Source of the DNA: Pseudescherichia sp031987975
GTDB taxonomy: Bacteria > Pseudomonadota > Gammaproteobacteria > Enterobacterales > Enterobacteriaceae
Length of the DNA: 64,000 nt
Assembly: GCF_031987975.1 (NCBI RefSeq)
Contig: NZ_DALZYX010000007.1
Span: forward strand, 248,001 to 312,000
Direction of reading: 5' to 3'
Shown here: positions 51,086 to 60,196 of the stretch, piece by piece
Layout: each line of letters starts with the position of its first letter
How positions within the stretch are numbered: position 1 is the stretch's first letter
Position numbers and translations under genes: made by a program
The notes under the pieces: model-generated
The model's database searches: none
Told to the model about the DNA's origin: nothing
The model's input: only the letters and a program-made list of their open reading frames with translations

Positions 51086-52240
51086 TTAGCCTAACGGCCC
51101 GCCCTGAATGGTGTCGCACATGCCGTTGATGATGCGCTCGCCGGTCTCCTCTTTTAGCTCGGCGTACCAGGCCTGGGTCAGCGCCATATCTTTGCCGTGA
51201 GTGATGTCGCACCGCCTGCGCGCCTTTAGCACCAGATCGCGTACCCGGTCGCAGCGACGCGCTTCGTACTGGCGCAGCGCGGCCGTGATGTCTGAGGTCG
51301 CACGGAAAATCTCTCCCAGCACCACAGCATCCTCCATTGCCGCGCAGCCGCCCTGGCCGATATCCGGTGTGGTACTGTGTCCGGCATCACCCAGCAGCGC
51401 GATCTTGCCGCGCACCAGCGTGTCGAACGGTTCAATATCATGGATCTCAATGCGGTTGGTCGTGTCGGGATCGAGAGCAGCAATAAGCGTCTGCACCTGC
51501 GGTGCCCAGCCGCTAAAATAGCGGGTCAGATCCGCGCGTAGAGTGCTGCGGTCCTCCGCCAGTCCGGCGGGAAGGGGAACGTCGAAGAAGAAGTAGAAGC
51601 GTCCGCCGGAGACCGGCATCAGCGAAACGCGTTTACCTTCACCGACAAAGGTGGTCCATTGATCCGCTGGCGCAATGCTTTCATCTATCTCCACCAGCCC
51701 GTTCCAGTTAACGTAACCCGCGTAGCGGCGCTCGGGAGTGTAGCCCAGCACATAGGGACGTAACGCCGAGTGGCTGCCATCGGCGGCAATGAGAAAGTCC
51801 CCTTGGGCCGTGGTACCGTCGGTAAACCAGACTGTCACGCCCGCAGCGCTCTCTTCGGTGCGCACCACGCGTTTGCCAAACTGCACGCGCTCGCGCCCCC
51901 AGAAATCGAGCATTTCGCGCTGCAGCTCGGCACGTGAGACGGGGCAGGGGCGGCTGCCGGTACGCGCAACCAGCGGTGCAAGGCTAAACTGGGTGAGGGT
52001 CTCGCCCTGGCGATAATCCTTGTAGGCCATAAAGCGCAGCGGGCCACCCCAGGTCTCCATAATCTCGCCCATGCCGAGATGGTTCATGCACTTGACCCCG
52101 TTGGGCCAGACGGAGATTGCCGCGCCGACCGGCTTGATCTCTTTCACCGCTTCAAACACCTCACAGGTAATCCCAGCGTTCTTTAGCGCTACGGCCGCGC
52201 TCAGGCCGCCTATTCCTGCGCCAATTACTAATGCTTTCAT
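51086..52240 (-). CDS. hpxO: HpxO, FAD-dependent urate hydroxylase
   Basis: A 384-residue aromatic-type flavin monooxygenase, the length of Klebsiella HpxO. It has the FAD fold GAGIGGLSAAVALKNAG, the middle motif FLIAADGSHSALRPYVLG and GKIALLGDAGHSTTPDIGQGG. It hydroxylates urate to 5-hydroxyisourate using NADH and O2. The start MKALVIGAGIGG follows GGAGACAAC; frames further upstream run into the operator region. It is divergent from hpxP. In the published Klebsiella cluster the LysR gene hpxR lies next to it; it is not here. Confidence 0.95.
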   Translation of the reverse strand: MKALVIGAGIGGLSAAVALKNAGITCEVFEAVKEIKPVGAAISVWPNGVKCMNHLGMGEIMETWGGPLRFMAYKDYRQGETLTQFSLAPLVARTGSRPCPVSRAELQREMLDFWGRERVQFGKRVVRTEESAAGVTVWFTDGTTAQGDFLIAADGSHSALRPYVLGYTPERRYAGYVNWNGLVEIDESIAPADQWTTFVGEGKRVSLMPVSGGRFYFFFDVPLPAGLAEDRSTLRADLTRYFSGWAPQVQTLIAALDPDTTNRIEIHDIEPFDTLVRGKIALLGDAGHSTTPDIGQGGCAAMEDAVVLGEIFRATSDITAALRQYEARRCDRVRDLVLKARRRCDITHGKDMALTQAWYAELKEETGERIINGMCDTIQGGPLG

Positions 52241-52292
52241 TGTTGTCTCCTTTTGCACGCGTGTTACAAACAGGAGCAATTTGCGTACCAGG

Positions 52293-52436
52293 TTGCGCAA
52301 CAGCCTGGTATGGGCATTGCGCAACAAAAAAAGTGTGTAATTGCACCGCCGCAGTGCGTTAGTGCGCACGGATTGCCTTTTTTTGAATCAAAAATTTCCA
52401 AAAAAGCACTACGGAATTTTTAGTTTCATTGCGCAA
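52293..52436. promoter_or_regulatory. Three TTGCGCAA palindromes in the hpxO-hpxP region
   Basis: The 8-bp palindrome TTGCGCAA occurs at 52293-52300, 52317-52324 and 52429-52436 in the 280 bp between divergent hpxO and hpxP. The first lies inside a wider dyad (TACCAGG...CCTGGTA). A fourth, partial copy (TTGCGTAC) is at 52281. These are candidate operators for the regulator of both units; which protein binds is unknown. Confidence 0.55.
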
Positions 52437-52521
52437 CGCCGGGACAACTGACTTAGGAATGACTCTGGCCTGCTTTGTGCATAAGAGAGCCAACGCTTAT
52501 TCACAACGGGATGGATTGACC

Positions 52522-53904
52522 ATGTCTGATGAAAAGAACGGCACCTTGCTTTATGGCCTTGAGCAGCGGATCCCGCCGCTTCCGGCTTTCTTTAGCGCTC
52601 TGCAGCACGTGCTGGCCGGGCTGGTGGGGATCATTACTCCGCCGCTGATTATCGGTGCGACCCTTGGGCTGGGAGAGTGGATGCCTTACCTGATTAGCAT
52701 GTCGCTGCTGGCGTCCGGTATCGGTACCTTTCTCCAGGCCAACCGCATCTGGGGCATTGGCGCAGGGATGATCTGCATGCAGGGAACCAGCTTTGCTTTT
52801 CTCGGCGTGGCGATTGCTGGCGGAATGTGGGTTAAGGGGCAGGGCGGCAGCGCCCAGGATGTGATGGCGATGCTGTTTGGCGTTAACTTCGTTGCCGCGC
52901 TGGTGCCGGTTATTGTTAGCCGCTTTATCGAGCCGCTGAAGAAGATTTTCACGCCGGTGATCACCGGTAGCGTCATCGCCCTGATCGGCATCAGCCTGAT
53001 CAAGGTCAGCGTTATCAACTGGTGCGGCGGCGAAGGGGCGAAGGATTTTGCCAGCATGAGCAATATCGCCCTTGGTGCGGGGACGCTGGGGGTTATCGTC
53101 CTGCTAAGCTGTGCGAAAAATCGCTGGCTGCGGCTCTCTTCGGTGGTGATAGGGATAGCTGCGGGCTGCGTGGGCGCGGCATTGAGCGGTAACTTTCATC
53201 TCAGCGGCATCGGTAACACCTGGTTTCGTGTTCCGGCGCTCTTCCCGTTTGGCTTTCAGTTTAACAGCGCCATCTTTTTGCCCATCGCGCTGGTATCGCT
53301 GGTCTGCATACTTGAGGCGGTAGGGGATTTGACCGCCAACTGCCTGATCTCACGGCAGTCCATTGATGACGGGGCGTTTCGCTCCCGGCTCAAGGGCGGG
53401 ATCCTGGCCGACGGCATCAGCTGTATGGTGGCCGCGATGCTCTGTGCTTTTCCCAACACCACCTTTGCGCAAAACAACGGCGTGATCCAGATGACCGGCG
53501 TCGCCAGCCGCTACGTAGGGCGCTATATTGGCGTCATCCTGATCCTGCTGGGGCTGTTTCCGCCCTTCGGAGAGATCCTGCGCCAGATCCCGACCCCGGT
53601 GCTGGGCGGAGCGACGATGGTGATGTTTGGCTGCGTAGTAGCCGCAGGGATCCGTATTATTACCCAGACGCCGCTCACTCGCCGGGATATGCTGATTGTT
53701 GGCCTGGCGTTTGGCTTCGGGCTTGGCGTGGAGGCAGTTCCAACGTTTCTCACCCATTTCCCGCCGATTATTGGCAACCTGTTTGGCTCGGCGGCGACCA
53801 GCGGCGGGCTAGTGGCGATTGTGCTGAACCTGCTTATTCCGGAAGAGAAACTGACCGCTGCGGCGGTGACAAGGAGCAATGATGATCGCCCTCAAACGCT
53901 TTAA
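52522..53904 (+). CDS. hpxP: HpxP, purine permease (NCS2/NAT family)
   Basis: A 460-residue membrane protein with about 12-14 helices of the nucleobase-ascorbate transporter type. The family motif region QNNGVIQMTGVASRYVGRYIG and the GDLTANCLISRQ substrate loop are visible. It probably imports urate, xanthine or hypoxanthine by proton symport. The start MSDEKNGTLLYGLEQRIPP is followed by the usual opening of this family. It overlaps hpxQ, so hpxP-hpxQ-hpxT are one operon. Confidence 0.92.
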   Translation: MSDEKNGTLLYGLEQRIPPLPAFFSALQHVLAGLVGIITPPLIIGATLGLGEWMPYLISMSLLASGIGTFLQANRIWGIGAGMICMQGTSFAFLGVAIAGGMWVKGQGGSAQDVMAMLFGVNFVAALVPVIVSRFIEPLKKIFTPVITGSVIALIGISLIKVSVINWCGGEGAKDFASMSNIALGAGTLGVIVLLSCAKNRWLRLSSVVIGIAAGCVGAALSGNFHLSGIGNTWFRVPALFPFGFQFNSAIFLPIALVSLVCILEAVGDLTANCLISRQSIDDGAFRSRLKGGILADGISCMVAAMLCAFPNTTFAQNNGVIQMTGVASRYVGRYIGVILILLGLFPPFGEILRQIPTPVLGGATMVMFGCVVAAGIRIITQTPLTRRDMLIVGLAFGFGLGVEAVPTFLTHFPPIIGNLFGSAATSGGLVAIVLNLLIPEEKLTAAAVTRSNDDRPQTL

Positions 53905-54382
53905 CCAGCTGGATAATGACGAGGCTGCGGCCCTGTTGCAGCCCTGCGTTGCCATCCCGGCGTGGACGGCTGCGCTGGTTCAGGGGCGGCCCTATGCAGA
54001 TCTCCCGGCGCTGATGAGCGCGGCGCGGGAGTCCGCACAGGCGTGGGGCGAGGCAGAGCTGGCGCAGGCGCTTAGCGCCCACCCCCGGATCGGCGAGAAG
54101 CCTGTTGGCCAGCAGGCCCATGCTGCGCTGTCACGTCAGGAGCAGGGGGCCGTTAACGCCAGCGACGCCCGCCTCGCGCAGGCGTTAAGGGAGGGTAACG
54201 CCCGCTATGAAGCGCGTTTTGGCCGGGTATTTCTGATCCGCGCCAAAGGGCGCAGCGGCGAGGCGATCCTGGCTGCCCTGGAGCAGCGTCTGAAAAATAG
54301 CGATGCGCAGGAGAGTGCGGAAGCGTTGGCGCAGCTGCGTGAAATTACTCTATTACGACTGGAAGGAGCGATTAGCGAATGA
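53882..54382 (+). CDS. hpxQ: HpxQ, OHCU decarboxylase
   Basis: A 166-residue helical enzyme that decarboxylates 2-oxo-4-hydroxy-4-carboxy-5-ureidoimidazoline to S-allantoin. The active-site His in SAHPRIGEKP is conserved. The start is at the second of two adjacent ATGs, five bases after AAGGAG. It overlaps both hpxP and hpxT. Confidence 0.94.
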   Translation: MIALKRFNQLDNDEAAALLQPCVAIPAWTAALVQGRPYADLPALMSAARESAQAWGEAELAQALSAHPRIGEKPVGQQAHAALSRQEQGAVNASDARLAQALREGNARYEARFGRVFLIRAKGRSGEAILAALEQRLKNSDAQESAEALAQLREITLLRLEGAISE

Positions 54383-54705
54383 GCACCCTGAGCACCCATA
54401 TTCTGGATATCTCAACTGGCAAACCGGCAGCGGGCGTTACGGTTCGCCTGCTGCGGGAGGAGCAGGCCATCGCCAGCCAGATAACCGATAGTAACGGCCG
54501 CATCGGCGAGTTTACCCCGGCGGCGCTGGCCCCTGGCCGCTATCGACTGGTGGCCGAGACGGGCGAGTGGTTTGCCGCAGGCGGGCGGGAGAGTATCTTC
54601 CCCTGCGCGCAGATCGATTTTGTGCTTGCCGGGACGGCAGAGGTACATTTCCATCTGCCGTTTCTCATCGCCCCCGGCGGCTGGTCAACCTACCGGGGAA
54701 GCTGA
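54379..54705 (+). CDS. hpxT: HpxT, 5-hydroxyisourate hydrolase
   Basis: A 108-residue transthyretin-related protein that hydrolyses 5-hydroxyisourate. It has the N-terminal LSTHILDISTGKPAAGV, the EVHFHLPFLI strand and the family-defining C-terminal YRGS. Its ATG overlaps the hpxQ stop. Its 3' end overlaps convergent guaD by 21 bp. Confidence 0.95.
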   Translation: MSTLSTHILDISTGKPAAGVTVRLLREEQAIASQITDSNGRIGEFTPAALAPGRYRLVAETGEWFAAGGRESIFPCAQIDFVLAGTAEVHFHLPFLIAPGGWSTYRGS

Positions 54706-56010
54706 GGCCTGCCATACCCGCTCGCCGTTAACCCAGGTCTCGCGAATATTGCGCTCGTCTCCCAGCGTCATCAGCACAAACAGCTGCTCGTAGATATCCT
54801 TGCAGCGGCTGATTCGCAGCTGCTGGAGCGGCGTCACCGCCGGGTCAAGCACCACAAAGTCAGCCTCCTTGCCCGGTTGGAAGTTACCGATCTTCTCGTC
54901 CAGGCGCAGGGCGTGCGCCCCGCCGAGGGTGGCGTGATAGAAGGCTTCGCTGGCGCGCAGGCGATAGCTTTGCAGCTGTCCCACCTTATAGGCCTCTCCC
55001 AGAGTGCGCAGCATGCTGAAGGTCGTGCCTGCACCAACGTCGGTGCCGATGCCCATCCGCACCCGGTTTTGCCAGCAGGCGGGCAGGCGGAACAGACCGC
55101 TGCCGAGGAACAGGTTAGAGGTAGGGCAGAAGGCAACCGCTGAACCGGTCTCATGCAGGCACTGCCACTCCCGATCCTCCAGATGAATACCGTGGGCAAA
55201 GAGGCTGCGCTCGCCGGTTAGCCCGTAGTGGTGATAGACATCCAGGTAGCGCTCGTGCTCCGGCCAGAGATCCTTCACCCACGCGACCTCGTTCGGGTTT
55301 TCACTCAGGTGAGTCTGAAGCCAGGTGTCCGGAAACTCCTGGCGTAACTGGCGCACCGCCGACAGCAGCTCCGGCGTTGAGGTAGGGGCAAAGCGCGGCG
55401 TGATGGCGTAGCCAAGGCGGCCCTGCTGGTGCCAGCGCTGGATCAGCGCCCGGGTCTGTAGATAGCTCTCCTCAGCGGTTTCTGTCAGATAGTCGGGCGT
55501 ATGCCGATCCATCATCACCTTGCCGGCAATAATGCGCATATTAAGGCGCAGCGCCTCGCTAAACAGGGCGTTGACTGATTCAGGGTGCAGAGTGCAGAAC
55601 ACCAGCGCGGTAGTGGTACCGTGGCTCAGCAGCTGACCGAGGAAAAATTCAGCTATCTCTTTGGCATAGGCCTCGTCAGAAAACTGGCTCTCGACCGGAA
55701 AGGTGTAGGTGGTTAGCCACTCCAGCAGCTGCTCACCAAAGGCACCGATCATTTCGGTTTGCGGATAGTGCACGTGGGCGTCGATAAAACCGGGCAGCAG
55801 CAGCTTGCCGCTCTGGTCGATATAACCTTTATGCGGATCGAGATACTGTTCGCCCTCCTGCCACGGCAGCAGCACCTGAATATGTCCCCCGGCAATAAAC
55901 AGCAGCCCGTCAGGAAGATAGCGCGCGTGGCGGGCAATATCGTCGGCGCTGTCTGCCACCTGGGCAACGTCAAAAAATGCGCCGCGAATCGCCGTATCGT
56001 AAGCAATCAT
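54685..56010 (-). CDS. guaD: Guanine deaminase
   Basis: A 441-residue amidohydrolase that turns guanine into xanthine and so feeds the pathway. Zinc ligands lie in DAHVHYPQTEMIG, THLSENPNEV, AHGIHL and IGTDVGAGTTF. Length and order fit E. coli GuaD. The gene is separated from the downstream NCS1 permease by about 100 bp. Confidence 0.94.
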   Translation of the reverse strand: MIAYDTAIRGAFFDVAQVADSADDIARHARYLPDGLLFIAGGHIQVLLPWQEGEQYLDPHKGYIDQSGKLLLPGFIDAHVHYPQTEMIGAFGEQLLEWLTTYTFPVESQFSDEAYAKEIAEFFLGQLLSHGTTTALVFCTLHPESVNALFSEALRLNMRIIAGKVMMDRHTPDYLTETAEESYLQTRALIQRWHQQGRLGYAITPRFAPTSTPELLSAVRQLRQEFPDTWLQTHLSENPNEVAWVKDLWPEHERYLDVYHHYGLTGERSLFAHGIHLEDREWQCLHETGSAVAFCPTSNLFLGSGLFRLPACWQNRVRMGIGTDVGAGTTFSMLRTLGEAYKVGQLQSYRLRASEAFYHATLGGAHALRLDEKIGNFQPGKEADFVVLDPAVTPLQQLRISRCKDIYEQLFVLMTLGDERNIRETWVNGERVWQASASPVG

Positions 56011-56108
56011 AAGCTCTGCCTTCTCTTTTTATTGTTGGTAGAAATGTATGAGCAAAATTGGTGCCAGGACAGAGAGGCTGCGGCAGGACACCGCAGCCAG
56101 GCGGAAGG

Positions 56109-57605
56109 TTACTCTTTCTGGGCCATGACGCCCGCGTTGAACCCTGCTGCCGGGGCAACGGCAACTTCGTCACGGGCCAGCCAGCGATAGGCTACCGCGC
56201 CCAGGAAGACGCCGATAAACCAGCTAAAGTTAGCGACCTCATGCAGCGCAGGAATAAAGCTGATCGCCAGGCCGATCGCAACCGAAGGCACCAGCGCGGC
56301 AATGGCTTTCGGGTTAAAGCCGTTGCGGTACCAGTATTTACCTTTCGGCGTATCGTCAAAGAGATCGTCAACCGAGACCCGCCCGCGCTTGATGATATAG
56401 AAGTCGGTAATCAGGATGCCAAACAGCGGACCGATAAAGGCACCCAGCACGTCCAGGGTATAGTGGATCAGCTCCGGCGAGTTAAACAGGTTCCAGGGCG
56501 TAAGCAGGATCGAGCCAACGGCGGCGATCATCCCCCCGGTACGGAAGCTGATCTTCTGCGGCGAGCAGTTAGAGAAGTCAAAGGCCGGCGAGACAAAGTT
56601 GGCCACGATGTTGATGCCGATAGTGGCGGTAATCATGGTCAGCAGGCCGATGGCGACCGCCAGATCGTTGCCGACGCGGCTCACGGTCTCGATAGGATCG
56701 GTGATCATGCGGCCAAACAGCGACTGGGTGCCGGAGACAATCACCACCGTCACCACGGAGAAGAGCAGGAAGTTAAACGGCAGTCCCCAGCGGTTGCCGC
56801 GGCGGATCTCGCCCATGCTTTTACCGTAGCGCGAGAAGTCACCGAAGTTAAGCAGCGGCCCGGAGAAGTAGGAGACCACCAGCGCGGTGGCGGTGATCAT
56901 CTGCCAGGTCTGCTCCCCGACGGTCAGGGATTTACTGGCAAGGGTAAAGGAGATCCCATCGAAGCCGGTCTTGTATACAATCCAGCCCGCCAGCGCCAGC
57001 ATTACGACGTAGACTGCTGGCCCGGCGATATCGATAAAGCGCTTGATGGCGCTCATGCCGTGCCAGAAGACCATTGCCTGCAACACCCACATCACCGTGA
57101 AGCAGAGCCAGCCCAGGTGAGACAGGCCAAGAAACGATCCCTGCGTCAGCGCCGACAGCGACGGCCAGAACTTCAGCATTACCAGCATCAGCGCGTTGGC
57201 GGCCAGATAGGTCTGAATACCGTACCAGGCAAAGGCAATCAGGCCGCGGATCACCGCCGGAATATTCGCCCCAAAAACGCCGAACGCCTGGCGGCAAATC
57301 ACCGCATAGGGCACACCCGCCATCTGACTGGGCTTCGCCACCAGGTTAGCGCATAGCTGCACAATGCAGATCCCCACCAAAAGGCAGAGCAGAACCTGCC
57401 AGCTCGCCAGCCCGAGGGTAAAGAAGCTGGCGGCTACTACATAGCCCCCCATGCTATGCACGTCTGACATCCAGAACGAGAAGATGTTGTACCAGCTCCA
57501 GTTCTGGTCCCGCGTTGGGGCCAGATCCTCATTGCAAAGCCGTGGACTGTAGCCCGCGGTGGAGTCAGCGGCCTTAATCTGTTGCACGTTTTGTCTATTT
57601 GGCAT
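56109..57605 (-). CDS. NCS1-family nucleobase/allantoin symporter
   Basis: A 498-residue membrane protein with twelve helices. The WSWYNIFSFWMSDVHSMGGY opening and the NFGDFSRYG segment are hallmarks of the NCS1 family (allantoin, uracil, hydantoin carriers). It is divergent from hpxS-hpxA-hpxB, so allantoin or a related purine product is the likely cargo. It starts at MPNRQNVQQIKAA behind AGGAGCAGG. A hairpin (56076-56100) downstream lacks a clear T-run. Confidence 0.88.
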   Translation of the reverse strand: MPNRQNVQQIKAADSTAGYSPRLCNEDLAPTRDQNWSWYNIFSFWMSDVHSMGGYVVAASFFTLGLASWQVLLCLLVGICIVQLCANLVAKPSQMAGVPYAVICRQAFGVFGANIPAVIRGLIAFAWYGIQTYLAANALMLVMLKFWPSLSALTQGSFLGLSHLGWLCFTVMWVLQAMVFWHGMSAIKRFIDIAGPAVYVVMLALAGWIVYKTGFDGISFTLASKSLTVGEQTWQMITATALVVSYFSGPLLNFGDFSRYGKSMGEIRRGNRWGLPFNFLLFSVVTVVIVSGTQSLFGRMITDPIETVSRVGNDLAVAIGLLTMITATIGINIVANFVSPAFDFSNCSPQKISFRTGGMIAAVGSILLTPWNLFNSPELIHYTLDVLGAFIGPLFGILITDFYIIKRGRVSVDDLFDDTPKGKYWYRNGFNPKAIAALVPSVAIGLAISFIPALHEVANFSWFIGVFLGAVAYRWLARDEVAVAPAAGFNAGVMAQKE

Positions 57606-57686
57606 GAAACCTGCTCCTCTCACTAAAAGCGTTTTGAAATGGACTGCAGAGGACGTTGCAGGATTTAGGCCAGAATGTTTGTTTTT

Positions 57687-57714
57687 GTATACGAAACTTT
57701 ATTTTTATGTATAC
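57687..57714. promoter_or_regulatory. Paired GTATAC operators before hpxS
   Basis: TTTGTATACGAAA and TATGTATACGATT contain GTATAC at 57687-57692 and 57709-57714, 22 bp apart (two helix turns). They lie in the 144 bp between the NCS1 gene and hpxS. GntR/FadR-type regulators bind such short palindromes, so HpxS itself is the obvious candidate. Confidence 0.6.
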
Positions 57715-57749
57715 GATTTGAAGCCAAAAAGTTAATCCGGAGTGAAGTA

Positions 57750-58466
57750 ATGCATAACGAAAACGGGCTGCAAGCGGCGTCAGCCCAGCAGGAGCGGGAC
57801 GAATCGATCTATCAGGCGCTGATGACGGCCATCGTCGAACATCAGCTGCCGCCGGGAAGCAAACTGCCAGAGGAGGCGCTGGCGGAGGTGTTTGGCGTCA
57901 GCCGAACCGGGATCCGCAAAGTGCTGCAACGACTCGCCGCTGTGCAAATGGTCACCCTGATGCCCAAACGTGGTGCACAGGTTGCCAGCCCAACGGTTGA
58001 GGAGGCGCAGGATATCTTCCGTACCCGCGCCCTGCTGGAGGTTGCCAACCTGCCTGATGTACTGGCCCGTTGCCAGCCGCCGCATCTCGCGGCACTGGAA
58101 GCCATTATTCGTCAGGAGGAGCACGCGCATGAGACTTACAACGGCCCGGCGGCGATCCGTTACTCCGCCGAGTTTCATATTCAGCTACAGGCGATCTCCG
58201 GCAATCAGGTACTGACCGAAACGGTAACTCGCCTCAGCCAGCGATCTTCATTAGTGATTGCCGCCTGGGGCGCGCCGTGGCGCCAGGGCTGCCGCTGTGA
58301 CGATCATGAGCGGCTGGTCTCTTTGCTGCGAGATGGAGCGCTTGCGCCGTTAAGTGCTGCCCTGATGCACCACTTTGAACATATCGTCGCCAGCCTCTGC
58401 TTCGAGCGTGCTGGCGTCACCCTGCCGGATTTTGCCCGGCTTTTTGCTGGTTATAAGGAGCAGTGA
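57750..58466 (+). CDS. hpxS: HpxS, GntR-family regulator
   Basis: A 238-residue regulator with an N-terminal winged helix (IVEHQLPPGSKLPEEALAEVFGVSRTGIRKVLQRL) and a C-terminal FCD ligand-binding domain with metal-site His residues (SAEFHIQL, LMHHFEH). In Klebsiella HpxS controls hpxA/B expression. The start MHNENGLQAAS is behind GGAGTGA; the frame opening at 57675 runs through the operators. Its stop overlaps the hpxA start (TGATG). Confidence 0.9.
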   Translation: MHNENGLQAASAQQERDESIYQALMTAIVEHQLPPGSKLPEEALAEVFGVSRTGIRKVLQRLAAVQMVTLMPKRGAQVASPTVEEAQDIFRTRALLEVANLPDVLARCQPPHLAALEAIIRQEEHAHETYNGPAAIRYSAEFHIQLQAISGNQVLTETVTRLSQRSSLVIAAWGAPWRQGCRCDDHERLVSLLRDGALAPLSAALMHHFEHIVASLCFERAGVTLPDFARLFAGYKEQ

Positions 58467-59209
58467 TGTCGGCTTTAAGAATCCAGGTTATCAACCCCAA
58501 CACCAGCCAGGCAATGACCGAGACCATTGGCGCTGCGGCCAGGGCAGTGGCCGCGCCGGGCACTGAGATTGTGTCAGTCTGCCCCATTGAGGGAGTACCT
58601 TCCATCGAAGGCCATTTTGATGAGGCCATTGCTGCCGTTGGCGTGCTGGAGCAGATCAAAGCCGGCCGCCAGCAGGGGGTAGATGGACATGTGATCGCCT
58701 GCTTTGGCGATCCAGGTCTGCTGGCAGCGCGCGAGCTGGCCCAGGGGCCGGTGATCGGCATTGCCGAGGCGGCGATGCATATGGCAACTCTTGTCGCCAC
58801 CCGTTTTTCTATTGTCACCACGCTGCCGCGCACACTGATCATCGCCCGCCACCTGCTGCACCAGTACGGTTTTCATAATCATTGCGCCGCGCTGCACGCC
58901 ATCGATCTGCCTGTGCTGACGCTGGAAGATGGCAGCGGACTGGCGCAGGAGCGGGTGCGTGAGCGCTGCATCCGGGCGCTGAAAGAGGATGACTGCGGCG
59001 CGATCGTGCTGGGCTGCGGCGGAATGGCGACGCTGGCTCAGGAGCTAACCCGGGAGCTGCGCGTGCCGGTAATCGACGGAGTTAGCGCGGCGGTGAAGAT
59101 GGTGGAGTCGCTGGTCACGCTGGGTCTCTCCACCAGTAAGCACGGAGACTTAGCTTTTCCGGAAGCCAAGGCGCTGAGCGGCAAGTTTCAGACACTGAAT
59201 CCATATTAA
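58466..59209 (+). CDS. hpxA: HpxA, allantoin racemase
   Basis: A 247-residue Asp/Glu-racemase-fold enzyme that interconverts R- and S-allantoin. The two catalytic cysteines are Cys79 (VIACFGDPG) and the Cys of VLGCGGMA near residue 184. The start is ATG at 58466, overlapping the hpxS stop, with AAGGAG before it. Confidence 0.94.
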   Translation: MSALRIQVINPNTSQAMTETIGAAARAVAAPGTEIVSVCPIEGVPSIEGHFDEAIAAVGVLEQIKAGRQQGVDGHVIACFGDPGLLAARELAQGPVIGIAEAAMHMATLVATRFSIVTTLPRTLIIARHLLHQYGFHNHCAALHAIDLPVLTLEDGSGLAQERVRERCIRALKEDDCGAIVLGCGGMATLAQELTRELRVPVIDGVSAAVKMVESLVTLGLSTSKHGDLAFPEAKALSGKFQTLNPY

Positions 59210-59224
59210 CGTGAGGGATCCATA

Positions 59225-60157
59225 ATGGCATTTTTAGACGATGACTACCCCCGCGACCTACGCGGATACGCCGGGACACCGCCTCATGCACAGTGGCCGC
59301 AGCAGGCACGCATTGCCGTCCAGTTCGTGCTGAACTACGAGGAGGGGGCAGAGAACAACGTTCTGCACGGCGATGCCGGATCCGAGCAGTTTCTCTCTGA
59401 TATTATCGGGGCCGCCAGCTATCCGGACCGGCATATGTCGATGGACTCGCTCTATGAGTACGGCAGCCGCGCCGGGTTCTGGCGTATCCATCACGAGTTC
59501 AGCAGGCGGGGCCTGCCGCTCACCGTCTTTGGCGTGGCGATGGCGCTGGCCCGCCAGCCGGATATTGTCGCGGCAATCAAAGCGGCGGACTATGACGTTG
59601 TCAGCCACGGCTGGCGCTGGATCCACTATCAGAGTATGGATATTAACCAGGAGCGCGAGCATCTGCACAAGGCGATGCAGGTGTTGACCGATCTGTTCGG
59701 TAAAGCCCCCACCGGCTGGTATACCGGACGCGACAGCCCCAACACTCGCCAGCTGGTGGCCGAGCACGGCGGCTTTGATTACGACAGCGACTACTACGGC
59801 GACGACCTGCCTTTCTGGACCGAGGTGCCGTGCAGCGACGGTTCCCACAAACCGCACCTGATCGTCCCCTATACCCTCGACGCTAACGATATGCGCTTCG
59901 CCACCGCCCAGGGGTTTAATACCGCTGAGCAGTTTTATATTTATCTGAAGGACAGTTTTGACGTGCTGTACGAGGAGGGAGAGCGCGCGCCGAAGATGAT
60001 GTCCATCGGTATGCATTGCCGTCTGCTGGGTCGCCCGGGCCGCTTCCGCGCTCTGCAACGCTTCCTGGACTATATCCAGCAGCACGACCGCGTCTGGATC
60101 TGCACCCGCCAGCAGATTGCCGACCACTGGCGGGAGAAACACCCGTTTCAGAAATAG
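59225..60157 (+). CDS. hpxB: HpxB, allantoinase of the polysaccharide-deacetylase fold (PuuE type)
   Basis: A 310-residue enzyme that hydrolyses allantoin to allantoate without a metal-dependent amidohydrolase fold. The opening DDDYPRDLRGYAG, ENNVLHGD, VVSHGWRWIHYQ and GWYTGRDSPNTRQL are typical of PuuE. It follows hpxA after 15 bp in one operon (hpxSAB). Confidence 0.95.
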   Translation: MAFLDDDYPRDLRGYAGTPPHAQWPQQARIAVQFVLNYEEGAENNVLHGDAGSEQFLSDIIGAASYPDRHMSMDSLYEYGSRAGFWRIHHEFSRRGLPLTVFGVAMALARQPDIVAAIKAADYDVVSHGWRWIHYQSMDINQEREHLHKAMQVLTDLFGKAPTGWYTGRDSPNTRQLVAEHGGFDYDSDYYGDDLPFWTEVPCSDGSHKPHLIVPYTLDANDMRFATAQGFNTAEQFYIYLKDSFDVLYEEGERAPKMMSIGMHCRLLGRPGRFRALQRFLDYIQQHDRVWICTRQQIADHWREKHPFQK

Positions 60158-60163
60158 GAGTAG

Positions 60164-60189
60164 GCCGGGCAAACGCAGTGCCGCCCGGC
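60164..60189. repeat. REP-like palindromic element
   Basis: GCCGGGC...GCCCGGC forms the stem of an enterobacterial REP unit between convergent hpxB and hpxZ. Confidence 0.65.
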
Positions 60190-60196
60190 GTTACGG

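Noticed and set aside
56076..56100. Intrinsic terminator after the NCS1 permease gene
   Set aside because: GGCTGCGG / CCGCAGCC forms a good stem but lacks a T-run on the minus strand, so it is mentioned only with the gene.
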